The position numbers and the translations under genes are program-made. Shown here one piece after another: positions 12,791 through 27,200 of a stretch of 64,000 nucleotides of DNA. The DNA lies in assembly GCF_011075055.1 (NCBI RefSeq), contig NC_058148.1, positions 14,315,969 to 14,379,968 on the forward strand, given 5' to 3'. How positions within the stretch are numbered: position 1 is the stretch's first letter; every line of letters begins with the position of its first letter. The DNA comes from Mangifera indica (taxonomy: Eukaryota > Streptophyta > Magnoliopsida > Sapindales > Anacardiaceae). Below the pieces are notes generated by a model. That model was not told where the DNA came from, did not search any database, and saw nothing but the letters and a program-made list of their open reading frames with translations.

Positions 12791-14305
12791 ATTGACTGTA
12801 ACCATTTAAAGATAAAATAAAAAGTTAATAATCATCTTTGACAGATAAATTTTTATCTTTATCAATAAAAAGATATTATACCATTGTAATAGATATCATG
12901 GTTATTTGAGAGTGATAAATTTGGATATGGTTCGATAGGTTGACAGTGGCAGAGCCCCACCATAGTATATGTAATGTCTAAGTATGTGTTCCCTATTGCT
13001 TTCTATTCCCCGTATGCCAAGCAATGGGATGTTCCCTTCCAATACTTGACTATTAGTGTGAGAAAAAATTTTATACCATTTTGGTGGTACATGTTCAAGC
13101 CCCCTTTTAACACTTGGATAAATCCAATTAGTAGTGTCATTTTAATTCCATCTAATAGTATAAATTTGAATTTTTTTCCAAAAAAAATAATGTGTATGCT
13201 TTATTTTTATCAATATTTGGCAACATCAAGAAAATTTGTTTCTCTAGTTGACTTTCTTATTATGTATAGGTGTGTTTCCTATTGAATTAGGAATAGGGAT
13301 AGCAACAAGGAGAGAGAGAGAGGACATTTAAATCCCTGTCTTTGCCCTTGTAAAAGATATTAATCTCCGTTCCTATCTCATTCCCATTATGGGGATAAAA
13401 AAGATTTTTATCTCCTTTTTGTAAAGAAAAATCTCTTCCTCATCTCTATCTCTATGAGAAAAAAATCATCTTTCCGTATTCTCTAAATATATTAAATAAC
13501 AAAATTAATTAAAATTAAAACTAACCTACTATTTCAAATGTCACAAATATCATGTATTAATCACTTTAGTACATACAACAAAAAAATAAAAAATTTTAAA
13601 AATATAAATAATATAAAACTAAAAAACTATGTTAATATTTGAAGCAAAAATATTAATTTAAAATAGCGAGGATAGGGGTGGGGCCAAGATGAAACACATG
13701 TATCCCTATCCCTGTCCCCATCCCCGTCCCCAACCCCTTTCTTTTCTTGTTTTTATCATAGAATCATCTCCTTATTAGGATTGAGACCTAAATTTGGGTT
13801 GAAATTATCATATTTAATCAAGTATGAGTCTTCAAATCCTTGTCTATGTAAGTCAACTAATTTTCAATTTATTCTGATTTTGACCTAACCCGTTATCAAC
13901 AAGATAAGATTTAAACTTAATTTAAAAATTAATTAATTTTAAATTTGATTTAAGTAGACTCAAACTCGAATACTTAGATTTGTTTGGACTAGATTTGTTT
14001 ATAAAAATGAGTTAAATTTTTAACTCAAACTTAATTCATTCGAGTTCAATGTTCTTAAATCAATCCTAGTGTCTTGTGAAGTAAAACTTGAGATTTTTTT
14101 TTCTTTTTCCATGTATTATCAGTTGGTCAACATGTGATATACATTATCCAATCAAATACCATTATGATCATCTTAATGATAGTTCATCACCGTCCTTGTC
14201 CATATTTTCTTTCATGGCAGTTGATATATTTATTGAGAAATATGTATTAGGTCAGAAGACTTGTTCCCACCTAAAGTATAGTAAAAATTCAAAGTCTTAT
14301 TTTAT
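12791..14305. other. AT-rich intergenic spacer
   Basis: No gene supported. A GA-rich stretch occurs at 13305-13321. The interval 13840-14060 carries a copy of the dispersed AAATGAGTTNAATTTTT-type repeat that also appears near 63750. Short plus-strand frames at 12974-13285 and 14088-14336 are low-complexity and without domains. Confidence 0.5.
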
Positions 14306-15020
14306 CACATTCAAAAATTCAAACACTCATCTATGACTTAAATCCTGTTAAAATTTTTAGTTAAAGTTAAGGGCAAAATTATCATTTAATAAAAAAATTT
14401 AAAAAACTAAAGTTTTATCGCATTCCCCCCACAATTAAAAAATCTAATAATTTATCACTCTAAAGTTTGAAAAATAATAATTTTTCCTCTAAGTTTTTCT
14501 CTCCTCTTCGGTGACCAATTTCTTCTAGCCATCAATCGCCTTTCCCTCCTCTTTCTCTGTCGACACTCCTCCTTCTTCCTTCCTTTGTCATTGAAGACGA
14601 AGACCGTCGTCTCTGTCTCAGACAAAAATAGAACGTCTTTTTCTGAGATGAAAACGTGCATTCTTTAAGTGAAGATGTTTTGTCTTCTTTTAAGGCAAAA
14701 ATGACGGTCTCTATCTTTGACAAAAAAAGAGGGAAGAAGGAGAAGTGTTCACAAAAAAAAAAGGAAAGATTTATCAACAACCGAGAAAAAATTGATTGTT
14801 CGAGAGAATGAGAGAAAATCTTAGATAAAAAATTATCATTTTTTAAATTTTGAAGGAAAATTTAGGGGGGAATATGAGATTTTAAAATTGAAGGAAAAAA
14901 TATAATAAAAGTTTAATTTTTTAAATTTTTGTTAAATAATAATTTTATTTTTTAATTTAATTAAAATTTTTAAGAAAATTTAATTTATAAATGAATTTTT
15001 AAAATTTTGAAAATTAGAAG
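14306..15020. mobile_element. Inverted-repeat (MITE / non-autonomous MULE-like) element
   Basis: The left end (from about 14306: AAAAATTCAAACACTCAT, then TTAAAATTTTTAGTTAAA, ATTATCATTTAAT, and a C-rich ATTCCCCCC at about 14425) is the reverse complement of the right end ending about 15020, which contains the matching GGGGGGAATATGAG at about 14863-14876 and ATTAAAATTTTTAAGAAA. The terminal repeats are long (over 150 bases) and diverged, and the core of about 350 bases is T/C- and GA-rich without a reading frame for a transposase. No target-site duplication could be assigned, so the edges are approximate. Confidence 0.55.
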
Positions 15021-17144
15021 GAGAAACATTAGGTTTCCACTCTATCTTGGGTGGGGACAAGTTTTTGGCCTGTGTATTAGAATCCAGACTGCTTGTGATT
15101 TATTTGTGTCGGAAAGGACAAGGATGGTTGGTCAGTCTGAGTATTAACGACAAGCGCAACGGTCGGATTTTACCATAAAGGACTCAATGATATAGGGTGT
15201 AGCAACGTGGCGTAGTACGGTGAGTGATGGAGTGAGAAGCACGAGATTATGACTCAACAATCAGAAGAACCAATTATGCTGACTTTGACTATGACTCTGA
15301 CCGTGATACTGATAGTTCAACGGAATCATTCACCACTAATCACCGTTTCGGAAATAAACTGGGCCACACTGGATCATTATTATCAGTTGGGGTCACATCG
15401 TAATTAAAATGTTACAATAAAAAAAACTACCCAAAAGGACAAAAGTTTTATTATTTTTTAATACAACCCAAAATTTAACCACTTAACCAACATGAATGCT
15501 TTAATGCTTCATCTGACACAGAACAGGTGAATTGGAGGACTTCAACTACAGAATAAGAAACTTCATGAAGTCCAGGACATTTTTTGTTTTTAAGAATAAA
15601 CGGGGAACTTCTAAGTGCCAAGACATCAACCACCGTTGCGATCTGCATCGGTCTGCACATCATGTCGATCGGCAAACCAACTCATTGATCCCCCTCGTGG
15701 CACTGGGAAACGGATGAGTTAATTCAGCATTCAGCTACTGAAGGCAGAAGAATTTGAGTCCAAAAGTGCACTGCTTTTTCCACTTTATCAATTTGATTCC
15801 AGAACTAAAACCGGTAAATCCTTTTATACAGATGTAATGTTCATGGTACCACTAAAAGAATCAAAACCCAACTACTAACAAAAGCTGAAAAAGGCCACAC
15901 TTCGTAAAATCTAATTGCTTGAATTGTTTTCACTGGTTTTTACATTTGTGTTTTTTCATTTGTTGCCGTTGGGAAAGTCCAATCAGAGACTGTACCAAGA
16001 AAACTGCAAAAAATTCAACAGAAGGCACTTTTTGGTCCCCATTCAAAATCCGTAGACTTGAAAAACGGTGTCAAAAAATTTTCTCTTTTCTTACTAAAGA
16101 ATCATTTTTCTGAAGAAAAATAAAAATATAAATGCAAAAAGAACCAAAATTTGCATGCTCAAACAAATGGACACATGTGTTGTGTTATCTTCTGGGGTCC
16201 TGTCTGTAAGTGTAACAGATCTCATCCCCGTTACCGAGTCCTCTCGAGATTCTCTCTGTGCACTCCACTATTTCACTATCTCTTCACAAACTCAAACAAT
16301 ATACAGAAAATTTTCTCTCTTTTCGCTGTGTTTTCGTTTTTGCTATGTAGTGGGCTGTCGTTTTCGTTTGAAAGCCCCAGGTGGTGAAGTGCTTGTGAAG
16401 TTGGTTGAGAAAGAAAGAGAGATCTAATTGGTTTAATGGTCCAAACTCTCACTTTGCCTTTTGGGAGTTTTGCTGTGACTACTTAACTTGAGTGAACTCA
16501 TTACTCAGTCTATCCTGCTGCCTTTTTGTACTTTTTCTTTTGCTTCTCTTGTTGTCTTTCTCTTCTAGTTGTAACCACCTCATGGTTTCTTAAAACACTC
16601 CATTTGGTTAAAAGTTTTGACCTTCCAGGGCTTTTTAGCTTCAAGCTTGAAACTTTACCATCCCCTTCTTGCTGTTGCTGTTGTTACATCACTTGCAGAG
16701 ATTGTCGCCATTGCTGCTGCTTTCGACACTAAGGTTTTAATTTCTTTATTCGAACACGGGTTTTAGGTATTCATGTGTTTCTCTTTAGTGATTTGTAGGA
16801 ATGGGTTTTTTGTCAAATTTGAGTGGCAGATAATTTTTTGTTTTGGAGAATTTGTTGTTCTTGAAAGAAAATATGAAACTTCTTCGTGCGTTATTGATGA
16901 TGCAGTTGTTTCAACCTTTTTATATCGTGGATTTTTTATTGTTTGAATTGTGAAGATGTTGTACTTTTTTTCAGTCAATCAGGGAAGTATCATTAACCAG
17001 TTGGGAAAAAATGTTTACTTTTTCATAATGATGTAATTGTGAAGTTCTGGGACGGTTGTAGAATCAAAGAAGAATGCAATCTGGTTTGATTTGTATCTAT
17101 AATTTACAAGAAAATCTGTTGTTGGAAATATTTATAGTCTAATC
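15021..17144 (+). promoter_or_regulatory. Upstream and probable 5' UTR region of the STICHEL-like gene
   Basis: No gene was recognised at 15021-16150; overlapping short frames at 15475-15717 on both strands match nothing I know. From about 16200 the sequence becomes C/T-rich, typical of a plant 5' UTR. A possible 5' UTR intron could run from a donor near 16735 to the TTTATAG acceptor at about 17138, just before the ATG at 17145. This is inference from composition; the transcript start was not located. Confidence 0.4.
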
Positions 17145-20100
17145 ATGACCAAGGCTGTTCGTGATAGGATTCTCAAGGATGTGAATGGTAATATTAGTGA
17201 CCATCTACGCAACCACATACATTTAACCAATTGCATTCACTTGAAAAATCATATGCATAAGCAGAGCCCAATTTTGGCTGATAGGTCCCTTATGAGGGAC
17301 CTTACAGTCCTTCAGAGGTCGCGGTCTCTTAGGGATCCCTCTGCCAGTCCTCCATCATGGCATTCACCTTCGGTTGTTGATTTGCTTCCTAAGAAAGGCG
17401 AGAAGGATGCCACTAAACGGGAGGGGAGAAGGTCAACTAGCATTGAGTGTTTGAGTCGGTTGTCGGGCACCTCACCTCCTTTACCAAATGTTGTTACCTC
17501 ACAAGTTGCTCCTGCTGAAGTTGTTGTGCTCAATGAAGGAGTAGTGGCAGCAATTAGAGATCGTAGTAGTAAAAGTGGAAATCATGCTGGTAGAAGAGTT
17601 AGGAGAGAAGAATCTAGTCGGAAAAGTAGGACTGACTTTTTGGGTGGCAGCGAGGAGCTTCCAGAAACCCAAGATGGTAATTTTTTGGTTCAAGATGTTG
17701 TGTCAGGTAACTATGAGATTAAGGGTAGAAAGAGTAAAAAGAAGGGAAAGCAATCTCAAGATGTTCGAGTTAAGACCCTCTCTGAGCAGTTGGGTGATAT
17801 CCTGATGGACAGTGATGATTTAGTATCTTCAAATGTTCAATTTCATGGTAGACGTTCTCGACTAGAGAGAACTGGTGAGGAACCAGAAGTCAGCATCCAT
17901 GGTTACACCAATCAATTGAATAGGGGAAAAAGGCGTAAGTTTCGGGGGACCAGAAGAAATCGAACTGCTTCAGCTTGAGGGATATTAAAGGTCAGAGTGA
18001 AATGTCTGTGGCTTCTAATTCATTAGCTCAAGGTTCAGCACGCCCAAGGTATCGCATAGAGGAGGAAGAAGAGTATGGAGATAAAAATGTCACAAGGGCT
18101 CCTAGAAATGGGTGTGGAATTCCATGGAATTGGTCAAGAATTCATCATAGGGGTAAAACATTCCTTGACATGGCTGGAAGAAGTTTAACTTCTTGTGGTC
18201 TGTCAGACTCAAGGATGAGGAAAGGAGCTTCCCATGGAAGAGATATTCCTATGCCTGTGGCATCTGATCATTCTATCTCATCCACTAAATCAGATGCGGA
18301 GGCTCTGCCTCTGCTTGTTGAGGCATCTGGATCTCAAGAAAGCACTGAAAACCATTGGATGCATGACTATTCTGGGGAGCTAGGTATCTTTGCTGATCAT
18401 TTACTGAAGAATGACATTGATTCTGACCTTGCTTCTGAAGGTACATCTGGTGACCAGCATAAGTTAGGTGCAAACCGCAATGGGAGGCACCAAAATTTGA
18501 CACAAAAATACATGCCAAGAACTTTCAGAGATCTAGTGGGACAGAATTTGGTAGCACAAGCTCTTTCTAATGCCGCCATGAGAAGAAAAGTTGGGTTGCT
18601 ATATGTGTTTTATGGACCTCATGGCACAGGGAAAACTTCCTGTGCTCGCATTTTTGCTCGAGCTTTGAACTGTCAGTCTCTGGAACATCCCAAACCTTGT
18701 GGCTTTTGTAACTCTTGCATTTCTCATGATATGGGTAAAAGTCGAAATATATGTGAAGTTGGTCCAGTCAGTAATTTTGACTTTGAGGGCATCCTGAATC
18801 TACTTGACAATATGGTGATCTCCAAGTTACCATCACAATATAGGATATTTGTTTTTGATGACTGCGATAGTATGTCCTCAGATTGCTGGACTGCTATATC
18901 AAAGGTCACTGATCGAGCACCTAGACGTATGGTTATTGTTTTGGTCAGTTCAAGCCTTGATGTTTTGCCTCATATAATCATATCCAGGTGCCAGAAATTT
19001 TTTTTCCCAAAGTTGAAAGATGCAGATATCATCGATACTTTACGGTGGATTGCATCCAAGGAAGATATAGAAATTGACAAGGATGCACTAAAACTTATTG
19101 CATCTAGATCAGATGGATCATTGCGGGATGCAGAGATGACCTTGGAGCAACTTAGTTTGCTTGGACAGAGAATTTCAGTTCCTCTGGTTCAAGAACTGGT
19201 GAGTTCTTTATTCTTTTGGAACCAGAATCAAAATATTTAGTTGTTTTTAAGTTCTTACTATTTATGTCGGTTATTTTATATAATCATGATTAATTGAGCT
19301 CATATGACCATCTCCATTTCTTGTTTTCTTTGTTACTAAAGACTTCTTTGTCATGATACCTTCCTTGTATTGTAATGTCTTCAATGTTCTTTATATACAT
19401 AAGGTAATAGTTGTAACCTCAAAAGCAATGCTATTGAAATGTTCTCTGTAGGTAGACAGTCTGACTATTGATTCAGCAAGGTGCTGCCGAGCTATTCGTA
19501 TTCTAAAGAACTTTATAATTATGCTTTATGATCAATTTTTTTTAGAAGTTGTCTCTGATATTCATTTGATGACGCTTGATTATTCTTTTAATGTGTGACT
19601 TGAGTTTTCTAGATAAGTAGTTGGTGATTCGTCGTCTTGTATGTTTTCTTGGAGGAGGTCTGATTGTTCAATTGGTAAAAATATTAATGACAATAGAACA
19701 GATTTTTTCCCATACCTGGCTGTTCATGCACCCATAAAGTCTGTGGGTTGGTAAAAATATTAATATTATTTGTTAAGTGTAATTTACTGGTGGTTTTATG
19801 CATAAATTGCTCTGAAATATGAGTTCTTTTCACAGGTTGGGCTTATCTCTGATGAAAAGTTGGTGGATCTTCTTGATTTAGCATTATCTGCAGACACAGT
19901 AAACACTGTAAAGAATCTAAGGGTGATAATGGAAACTGGTGTGGAGCCTTTCGCTTTGATGTCACAACTTGCTACTGTGATAACTGATATTCTTGCTGGT
20001 AGTTATGATTTCACAAAAGACAGGCATAGAAGGAGGTTTTTTCGGAGACAACGATGTGAGTTTAAAAATTGCTTCCTCTCAGTTCCTACAACTTCGTATA

Positions 20101-23100
20101 ATTAGCAAATCCATCAATTCTATTTTAAGTGGTGCTAATTGTATTAGATCCTTTTAAATATGCGTATGCAGAACTGTATATTGCTTACTATGCCTGGGAT
20201 TAGGTTAAGGCAGCTCCTTTGTAACAACTGCTTATCACTTACTAATATCTTTGAACAGTTTTGGTGCAGTCTGAAGTTCTTTCAGCTCTTCTACCTTGAC
20301 TATGTTTAATTTATTAAGTTTCTCTGATCTTAAATTTTTTTCCTTTTGGAGTTCAAATCTTTATCATTTTCAGCTTTTAAGTTTTATCTTTTATTTTCAA
20401 GATTATTATTCATCTAGAAATGTTATAATAAATTTGTTGTTTCCAGTGTCAAAAGAAGATATGGAGAAACTGCGCCAAGCTCTAAAAACTTTGTCAGAAG
20501 CTGAGAAACAACTGAGGACGTCAAATGATAAATTAACATGGCTAACGGCTGCATTGCTTCAACTTGCTCCAGATCAGCAGTATATATTGCCGAGTTCTTC
20601 TGCAGATACTAGTTTTAATCAAAGTCCCTTCGCCCTAGATAATGCAGGTGGTAGAAATATGACCTGGAAAGGTGGTGACCCAGCTGTGACTTCTAATAAA
20701 GAGGCAGGCATGTCAATGAATGTTAGATTGGAAAATTTCCATGCTGGAAGTTCTGGTGATTTCATTAAAAATAGCATGATGAAAGGTCCTAGTCTACATA
20801 GAGAAAGACATGTTGGAGCTGGGATGGCTCCTCAACAAACATCCACTGATACAATTAGACTATGTGGCAGGCAGATTTCAGGCAAAAGCCACACTGGAAT
20901 TGAAGAAACCTGGTTGGAAGTGCTTAAGAAGATTCAAAACAATGGTATAAAAGAGTTTTTGTACAGAGAAGGAAGGTTGATCTCTGTCAGTTTTGGTGCA
21001 GGTACATCCTAACGTGCATTATGCTCACTTTAAGCAATTATTTGGAAAGATTTGGAAATTTCTCGGCCTCCTATTTCTATATTGTGTGGGAGAGTCCTTA
21101 GCATTCTTAAAGCTAATTGTTTGTGGTGCTGTTTAGTGAAACCAGAATCGTATTAAACCTAAACTGAAAATCTAGTGCTTTTGAATCCCGTTGCATGTCA
21201 CTGGGGTGCTTTTGAATTTGAACTTAAGGAACTCGGGATCTTGAAGGTGATTTAATACACTATTTAAGAATCGAAGAAACTTGACATTCATTTCATTCCA
21301 TAAAGGCTTAAATCAAATTAAACAAAATCCTTTTATTTCCCTAATGTGTGAGGTAATCTTCTCTTGACATTTCACTCAATTTCCCCTTCCATTTTTTTTT
21401 TTTTCATTTCTTTGTCAAAAGTTAAAGAACAGTTCAACCAATGTTCTTATGTTCTTTCATGCTACACCTGAAGTTTCCAACAACTTTCAGGTCACAAAGG
21501 TAGTCTACATTTGCTCAAGTCAAATGGACAAAATTATGCATGCCTCTCCCCATATATTTTTGTACTCTCTGAATGTTAGTAAATTGGAAATTTTCTGTGA
21601 TGCAATGAACTGACCACTATCACTTCCTTTGCAACCCAGAATAATATATATATTTTATTTTTCTCTTTTCGTCTATCAAGTTGAGTCTCTGTCTACTGCA
21701 TGCGTGCTACCATTTTTGGAACATGCTTCACTATCAATAAAAATATCCTCCCTATAGTTTTAGTTGTGTGCCACTGCAGAAAAGCAGGCATATCTTGCTG
21801 ACAACAGGTAACTGGCCTGGAAGTGGAGTATAAGATGATATGTGGAGAATTTCCGTCCCACATTTGTGATGACAACTTTATCTCCTATTACCACTCAAAA
21901 CATATTGCCACACTTTGATTTTAATGCTCTCTAAATGCTATTTCGATGTTTACTAATTAGTTAGGCTGTCTCCATGCCTTTTATTATCAAGTTCTCGCTG
22001 ACCACATTTTGGTTTGGTAACAGCTAGGTTGCATCCACTTTAGTAAAAGTTTGAGCTGTTGTATTGCCTTGGCTTGCTTTACACAGTTGGTTTAAAACTT
22101 TTAGCTGGTTATTGGACCCTGGCTTGCCATGGTGTAGATATTCTGAAACAGCCACAAGAACTGCTAAATAATACACTTCTGTCACCAAATTTGTATTTCA
22201 ATTGTCCTCAGCGTCCAGTTACTAGAATCGTTATTCTCCTTCACTGCAACTATGCATTTCAGCATAATGTATTGCTACTCTGTTTGGAAGTTCAGCTTGT
22301 GGACTCTTTTTTTCGCGACTACATATGATTTTGTGTATTCTTACTTGACCTCTCTTGTGTTGATGTCTTAACTTGACTTCCATTGATTTTTTTGTCTGTA
22401 CAGAAAGATTTCATGTGCTGAAAGTATCATAGTATGATTTTAACTGTTAATGCTATCTTTAGATCCTGCAGGCAGCCTATCCATGCTTCATTCTCCCAAA
22501 CCATTACTGGAGATATGCCTTGTTAAGCATTGCCTATCATGTTTGTAGACTCCCTGAATACAACTTTTTGTTGGCATTCCCTCTAGCTTCTATACCAGAA
22601 GCTTATCTGACAATCTTATTACTCTACTTGATATTATGTTTTATAATTTTTATTTAATGCAGTTTTGCTCATTCATTGCTTGGTGTCTAATTCTTCATCT
22701 GCATTGATTGTTTCTTTCAGCTCCAACCGTACATTTGATGTTTAGTTCGCATCTCACAAAATCCAAGGCAGAAAAGTTTAAGGATCACATTTTTCTAGCA
22801 TTTAAATCTGTTCTTGGTTCTCCGGTTAGAATAGAAATTAGATGTGAATCGAGGAATGACAGTGGAACAGGGTTTCATTCACCTCTTAGCTTAGCACCCA
22901 AAGATTCTCAGATGTTTACTAATGTGGAGTCTAATACGGGCAACGGATTGCCTTCAGCTGGATCTCTTGAACTTAACAAAAGAGTTACCAGAGATAGAGG
23001 TATTAATGAAGCAAGTGCCCAAGCACAGCTTTTGCATGCTGAATCTCTTGAAATGGAAAGGAGTGAAATTTTTGAAGTACCAGCTTCTCCCCGGGGAACC

Positions 23101-24250
23101 AAAGACAACGATCATGCTGGCAGTCGAACAGAATACAATACAAGAGGTGGAAGTACATTGATGGGAGATGCCTCGACTTCACAGAAGAAATCACCCTTGG
23201 CCTCCACCTTGGAAAGAAGGAAACATAGGGAACAAAGTCAGAGCCAGAGCCTTGTGAGAGGCAAAGTTTCCCTTGCACATGTACTTCAGCAGGCAGAAGG
23301 ATGTACACTGCGAAGTGGATGGTCAAGACGTAAAGCAGTTTCTATTGCTGAAAAGCTTGAACAAGAGAATCTGTAAGTGTTTATAGTCTTTCCATAATTA
23401 CCATGTTGCAAGTATTCACGAAGGCTTTAACTGTGGCACTAAATATTGTGGCTCTTATGTTTGTTAACTTTACAGGAGATTGGAGCCTAGATCAAAAAGC
23501 TTGCTTTGCTGGAAAGCAACTCAAGTAACACGTCGGAAGGTAAGTCATCTCGTTCTCAACTTTCTTTACTCACTTCTAACGGTGAATACTATTACTAGTA
23601 CGAATTTTGGCAAACTTGAGATTGAACTCATCTTGGCAAAATGTGACCTTGACAACCTAGTACTTGTTTTGCAACATATAACCTACTTAGGGCTGCAATT
23701 GAGCCTACCTCAGGCCCAACAATTCTTGGCTTGGCTCAAATACAGTCCTAGACCTAGTACTCATTTTTGCTACATATGACCTAATACTCATTTTGCTAAA
23801 TGTTTTCATTATCCATCAATATGTGGTGCTTCGCTTTTTAATCTAAAGCAATAGAGTATCAATAAAACTTCAATTTCTGGAAGCAGAATTAGAGGCATAT
23901 TAATTTATGAAGATTTCTTGTTAATCCAGTATTAGGCAAGCTAGTTGGAGAGGGAGAGAAAACAAATTTATGGATGCTTAACTGATAATGGTGCATTAAA
24001 CAAATATATAGGTGATTATCTGTATTAACTTTATACAGCTCTGGTTATTTCGTAGGGAACCAGAAGCACTGCATATCATATATTATGTACTGCTGTGAGT
24101 TGTTTCATGTTCATTACGGGTACATATTTATTGAAGTATATTTGTATGCATCTGCAGCTTTCCCGTTTGAAAACTAGAACGCGAAAGCCACATTCATTGC
24201 TGAAGCTTGTCTCCTGTGGAAAATGTCTCTCTTCTAAATCTCCAAGGTAG
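17145..24250 (+). CDS. STICHEL-like protein (DNA polymerase III gamma/tau-like AAA domain), with a frameshift in exon 1
   Basis: Homolog of Arabidopsis STICHEL-LIKE 3/4, relatives of STICHEL, which controls trichome branch number. Exons by eye: 17145-19198, 19836-20055, 20447-21001, 22721-23372, 23476-23539 and 24158-24250. All introns are GT-AG and phases agree. If the frame were continuous the protein would be about 1,212 residues. Visible elements: the conserved N-terminus (DHLRNHIHLTNCIHLKNHMH), basic nuclear-targeting-like clusters (KGRKSKKKGK), then the DnaX-type ATPase core with Walker A GPHGTGKTS (about 18614), a zinc-binding C-x8-C-x2-C-x2-C, and an acidic FVFDDCDSM Walker B-like motif (about 18850). 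The C-terminus KLVSCGKCLSSKSPR is typical. Oddity: exon 1 is open to a TGA at 17976-17978, where the homologous sequence continues in another frame from 17978 on. One base appears missing and no intron can explain it. Either a real truncation or an assembly error. Confidence 0.88.
19199..19835 (+). other. Intron 1 of the STICHEL-like gene
   Basis: Starts GTGAGT directly after the codons for QEL and ends TTTCACAG before the codons for VGLIS. T-rich with no embedded gene. Retention would add a short tail and a stop at 19238-19240. Confidence 0.8.
21002..22720 (+). other. Intron 3 of the STICHEL-like gene (1.7 kb)
   Basis: Donor GTACATC after a split codon and acceptor TTTCTTTCAG before CTCCAACC. 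It is the longest intron of the gene. No transposon ends, RNA gene or credible reading frame was recognised within it. Confidence 0.7.
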
Positions 24251-27200
24251 GGCAAGGTAAAAATTTTGGGATGGTTTCAGCGGTTCCGTGTGTGAGTTAT
24301 TGATATTATTCCTGTAATTAGCCATTTTATTGCCGTTTATTAGGTCAGTTCAGTTCTATCTACCAATCCTTGAATAAAATGTAGTTATTTCAGATGAGAA
24401 AATTTAGGAAAGAAAATCTTGTAGTGCATTTTCTTTTAATGAATTTTCATATGGGTTACCCCTCATCCCTCTAAATTATTCTGTTTTAGGATGCTTGTGA
24501 TTTCAACATTTCCAAGGCTCGAATCAAATGCACCCCTAGTTTGGGGGAATTTCTTATGAGATTAATATCAATATTAGAGTCCTTTATATCAAATTCAAGC
24601 TTTCAAATCAAGTGATTATTGAAAGTTACCAATGGAGTTGTAGAAATGAAAAGCAAGAAAAATGAGAAAGAAAACAAGAATCTGGGCAAAGTAAATGCAG
24701 CATTGAAGTTGTTTTCTCATTAAACCCTCGTTTACTCCAAGAAAAAACCTCTCATAACTGTTATGTATGAACCCATGAGTCAAAAGCTAGACATTCAATC
24801 ATTTTTTCCATTAAAATCATCAGTCAGATTTTCATACTCTGGACCTGGTCAGCTTGTTTGGGTTCCAGGAAAGCCAAACTTTTCTGTACACTTTGCAGAA
24901 AGACAAACTTTTTCATTTTTCATTTATTTAGAAACAAGAAGTCTATCAAAAGCAATTTCTGTATACAACTTGATGGTGGATTATGGAATGTTCAGACGCA
25001 GCTTTCACTTATTGAAAATAATATGAACGTGTGGACAATACGATACAAGCTTGTGCCCTGTCTAATTTCAATATGAATGGAAGACATTTGAAAAGTTGCT
25101 CTTTTATCTTCTTGGTTGGGGGTTGGTCAGGTTTTGGACTGTATTGTATTTACACTAAACTTGAAGGAGGTATTTGTAATTCAAAATTATAATTTGAATC
25201 GAATCAGATTTATCATTAAACTCAATTTATGAGAGTGCTTATAGTTAGAGTATTATTCTCATAATTAAATCAATCATATTAAATAAGATAAAATTTAAAT
25301 TTAATGATCGATTTTATAATTATTAAATCAGATAAATTAATAATTTAATTTTAATATATTATCAAAAGAAATTTCAATTGATATTTCTTATACGTAACTT
25401 TAAGATAAGAATACGAAGTCTTGATAAAAATAATTATGAGTTGGCACCTGATCAGAAAGAGCTAAAATACAATCAATTGGGAATTGTTAGTATTTAATAC
25501 AAAGTGTTTAAAATGGGGAATCCTATGATGTTAATCATATCTTGATAGACTAATCCTGATTTAGAAGTTATTATTTCTGAGCAAAGGACACGTGGCGGTA
25601 GCCACTTGTGTTGCTTTGCAACCAGAAACCATACAATACAATACACGTTCCGCACTCACGCACACGTAAACGCGAAACAGCCGGCACTTATGACCCCTCA
25701 CTCTCTATTCTCCAATAGAAATTCCCCACGTCATACCACTAAGGTAAGGTTTTGATTTTTACCACACCACAGACAAACCGGCCGAGCTTTCTTTGGTCAT
25801 ACCGTCCATTCTACCCTATGTCTGCCCTTGCTTTTCTTTGACTTTTCTAATCAGTTGACTTCTTTCTTCGTGGCGCGACTACGGCCACAGCTGTACTTGT
25901 CTTAGGCGTGTAATTCAAGGTTGACTTCCATAACCATCTAATCACCTACCGACACGTACACAAATTATAGATACTATTGTGCATAATTACTATTTATCAC
26001 ACTGAATAACTATTCATCATAAATTTCGGAATTAGACATTTTCAACAAAACATATGATTTTTTGATATATTTATATAATCTATAAAATGTTTGTTGAAAT
26101 TGTTTAAATGCATTAAAAATATATTATTTTAATTATTTTCATATTTAAAAATTAAAAAAAAAAATCAAATAATTGGTTTTAAAATATATATAAAATTGAA
26201 GATGGACTATTGTTGGCTTTACCAAATACCAAGCAAAGCCAAACTGACAAAGACATCAAGCAGAAGCTTTGAACAACCTTTCTGTTCCGCCCATACTTAA
26301 CTCATTTCACTAATCTCCATTAAATTATTTATAATCCCACTTAATTCGCCTAATTAAATTAAAGACTAATTGAGAGATTTGGACTGACCAAAATTTACGT
26401 AATTTAAGAAATTAATTAATTGTTAAATTTTAGGTAATCAAAAACAAACAAGAACAACCAAACGCAACTTCCAATTTCAATTAATATATAAATTTGGTCA
26501 AATCTTTAATCATTAGCCACGGTAACACAGACAAAAACTAAATTAATATATAAATTTTATTTTTTATTATTATTTGAAAATGAGAGGTAATTCCCCCAAA
26601 TATAATATTTTGCCTTTATATTTATTTACACTATTTAAACATATTTTTGAGAGTTTATTTTATTTACTTATGAGATTATTTAATATGAAATATATTCATT
26701 GTTGACAAATATTAAATTGAAAATTATATTTTAGATAAATTTATTTTGTTGATGATGGCTATATTTTGAAATATTTTTTAAGAATAAAAATCAAACACCA
26801 AAAAGAAGAGGCTGCAATAATTGAGTGTAGAAGCTTTTAAATTTCAAAAACGTTGCCTTCAGTCGAAGCTTTAAAAAAAGAGTTGCCAGGCCGGGCCTTG
26901 AGTGCGTTTTTGTTAGTACGAATTGGTACAAATTGAACCAAATTTAAATATTTTTAATTTTGTTTGATTTAAATTTAGTTTGAATTTGTTAAATTAAAGT
27001 TAAAAGATGATTCAAATTTAAATTATTTGATTTAAATAAAAATAATTTAATTTAATTTAATTTATGATTTAGATTAATAATTATTAATAAAATAATATTA
27101 TTTTAATAATTAATTAATATAATTTAACCTAATTTATAAATTAAGTTGCATCTTTAAATTAAACTTTATCATGAATGATCTCGGTTGGGGTGTAAACGTA

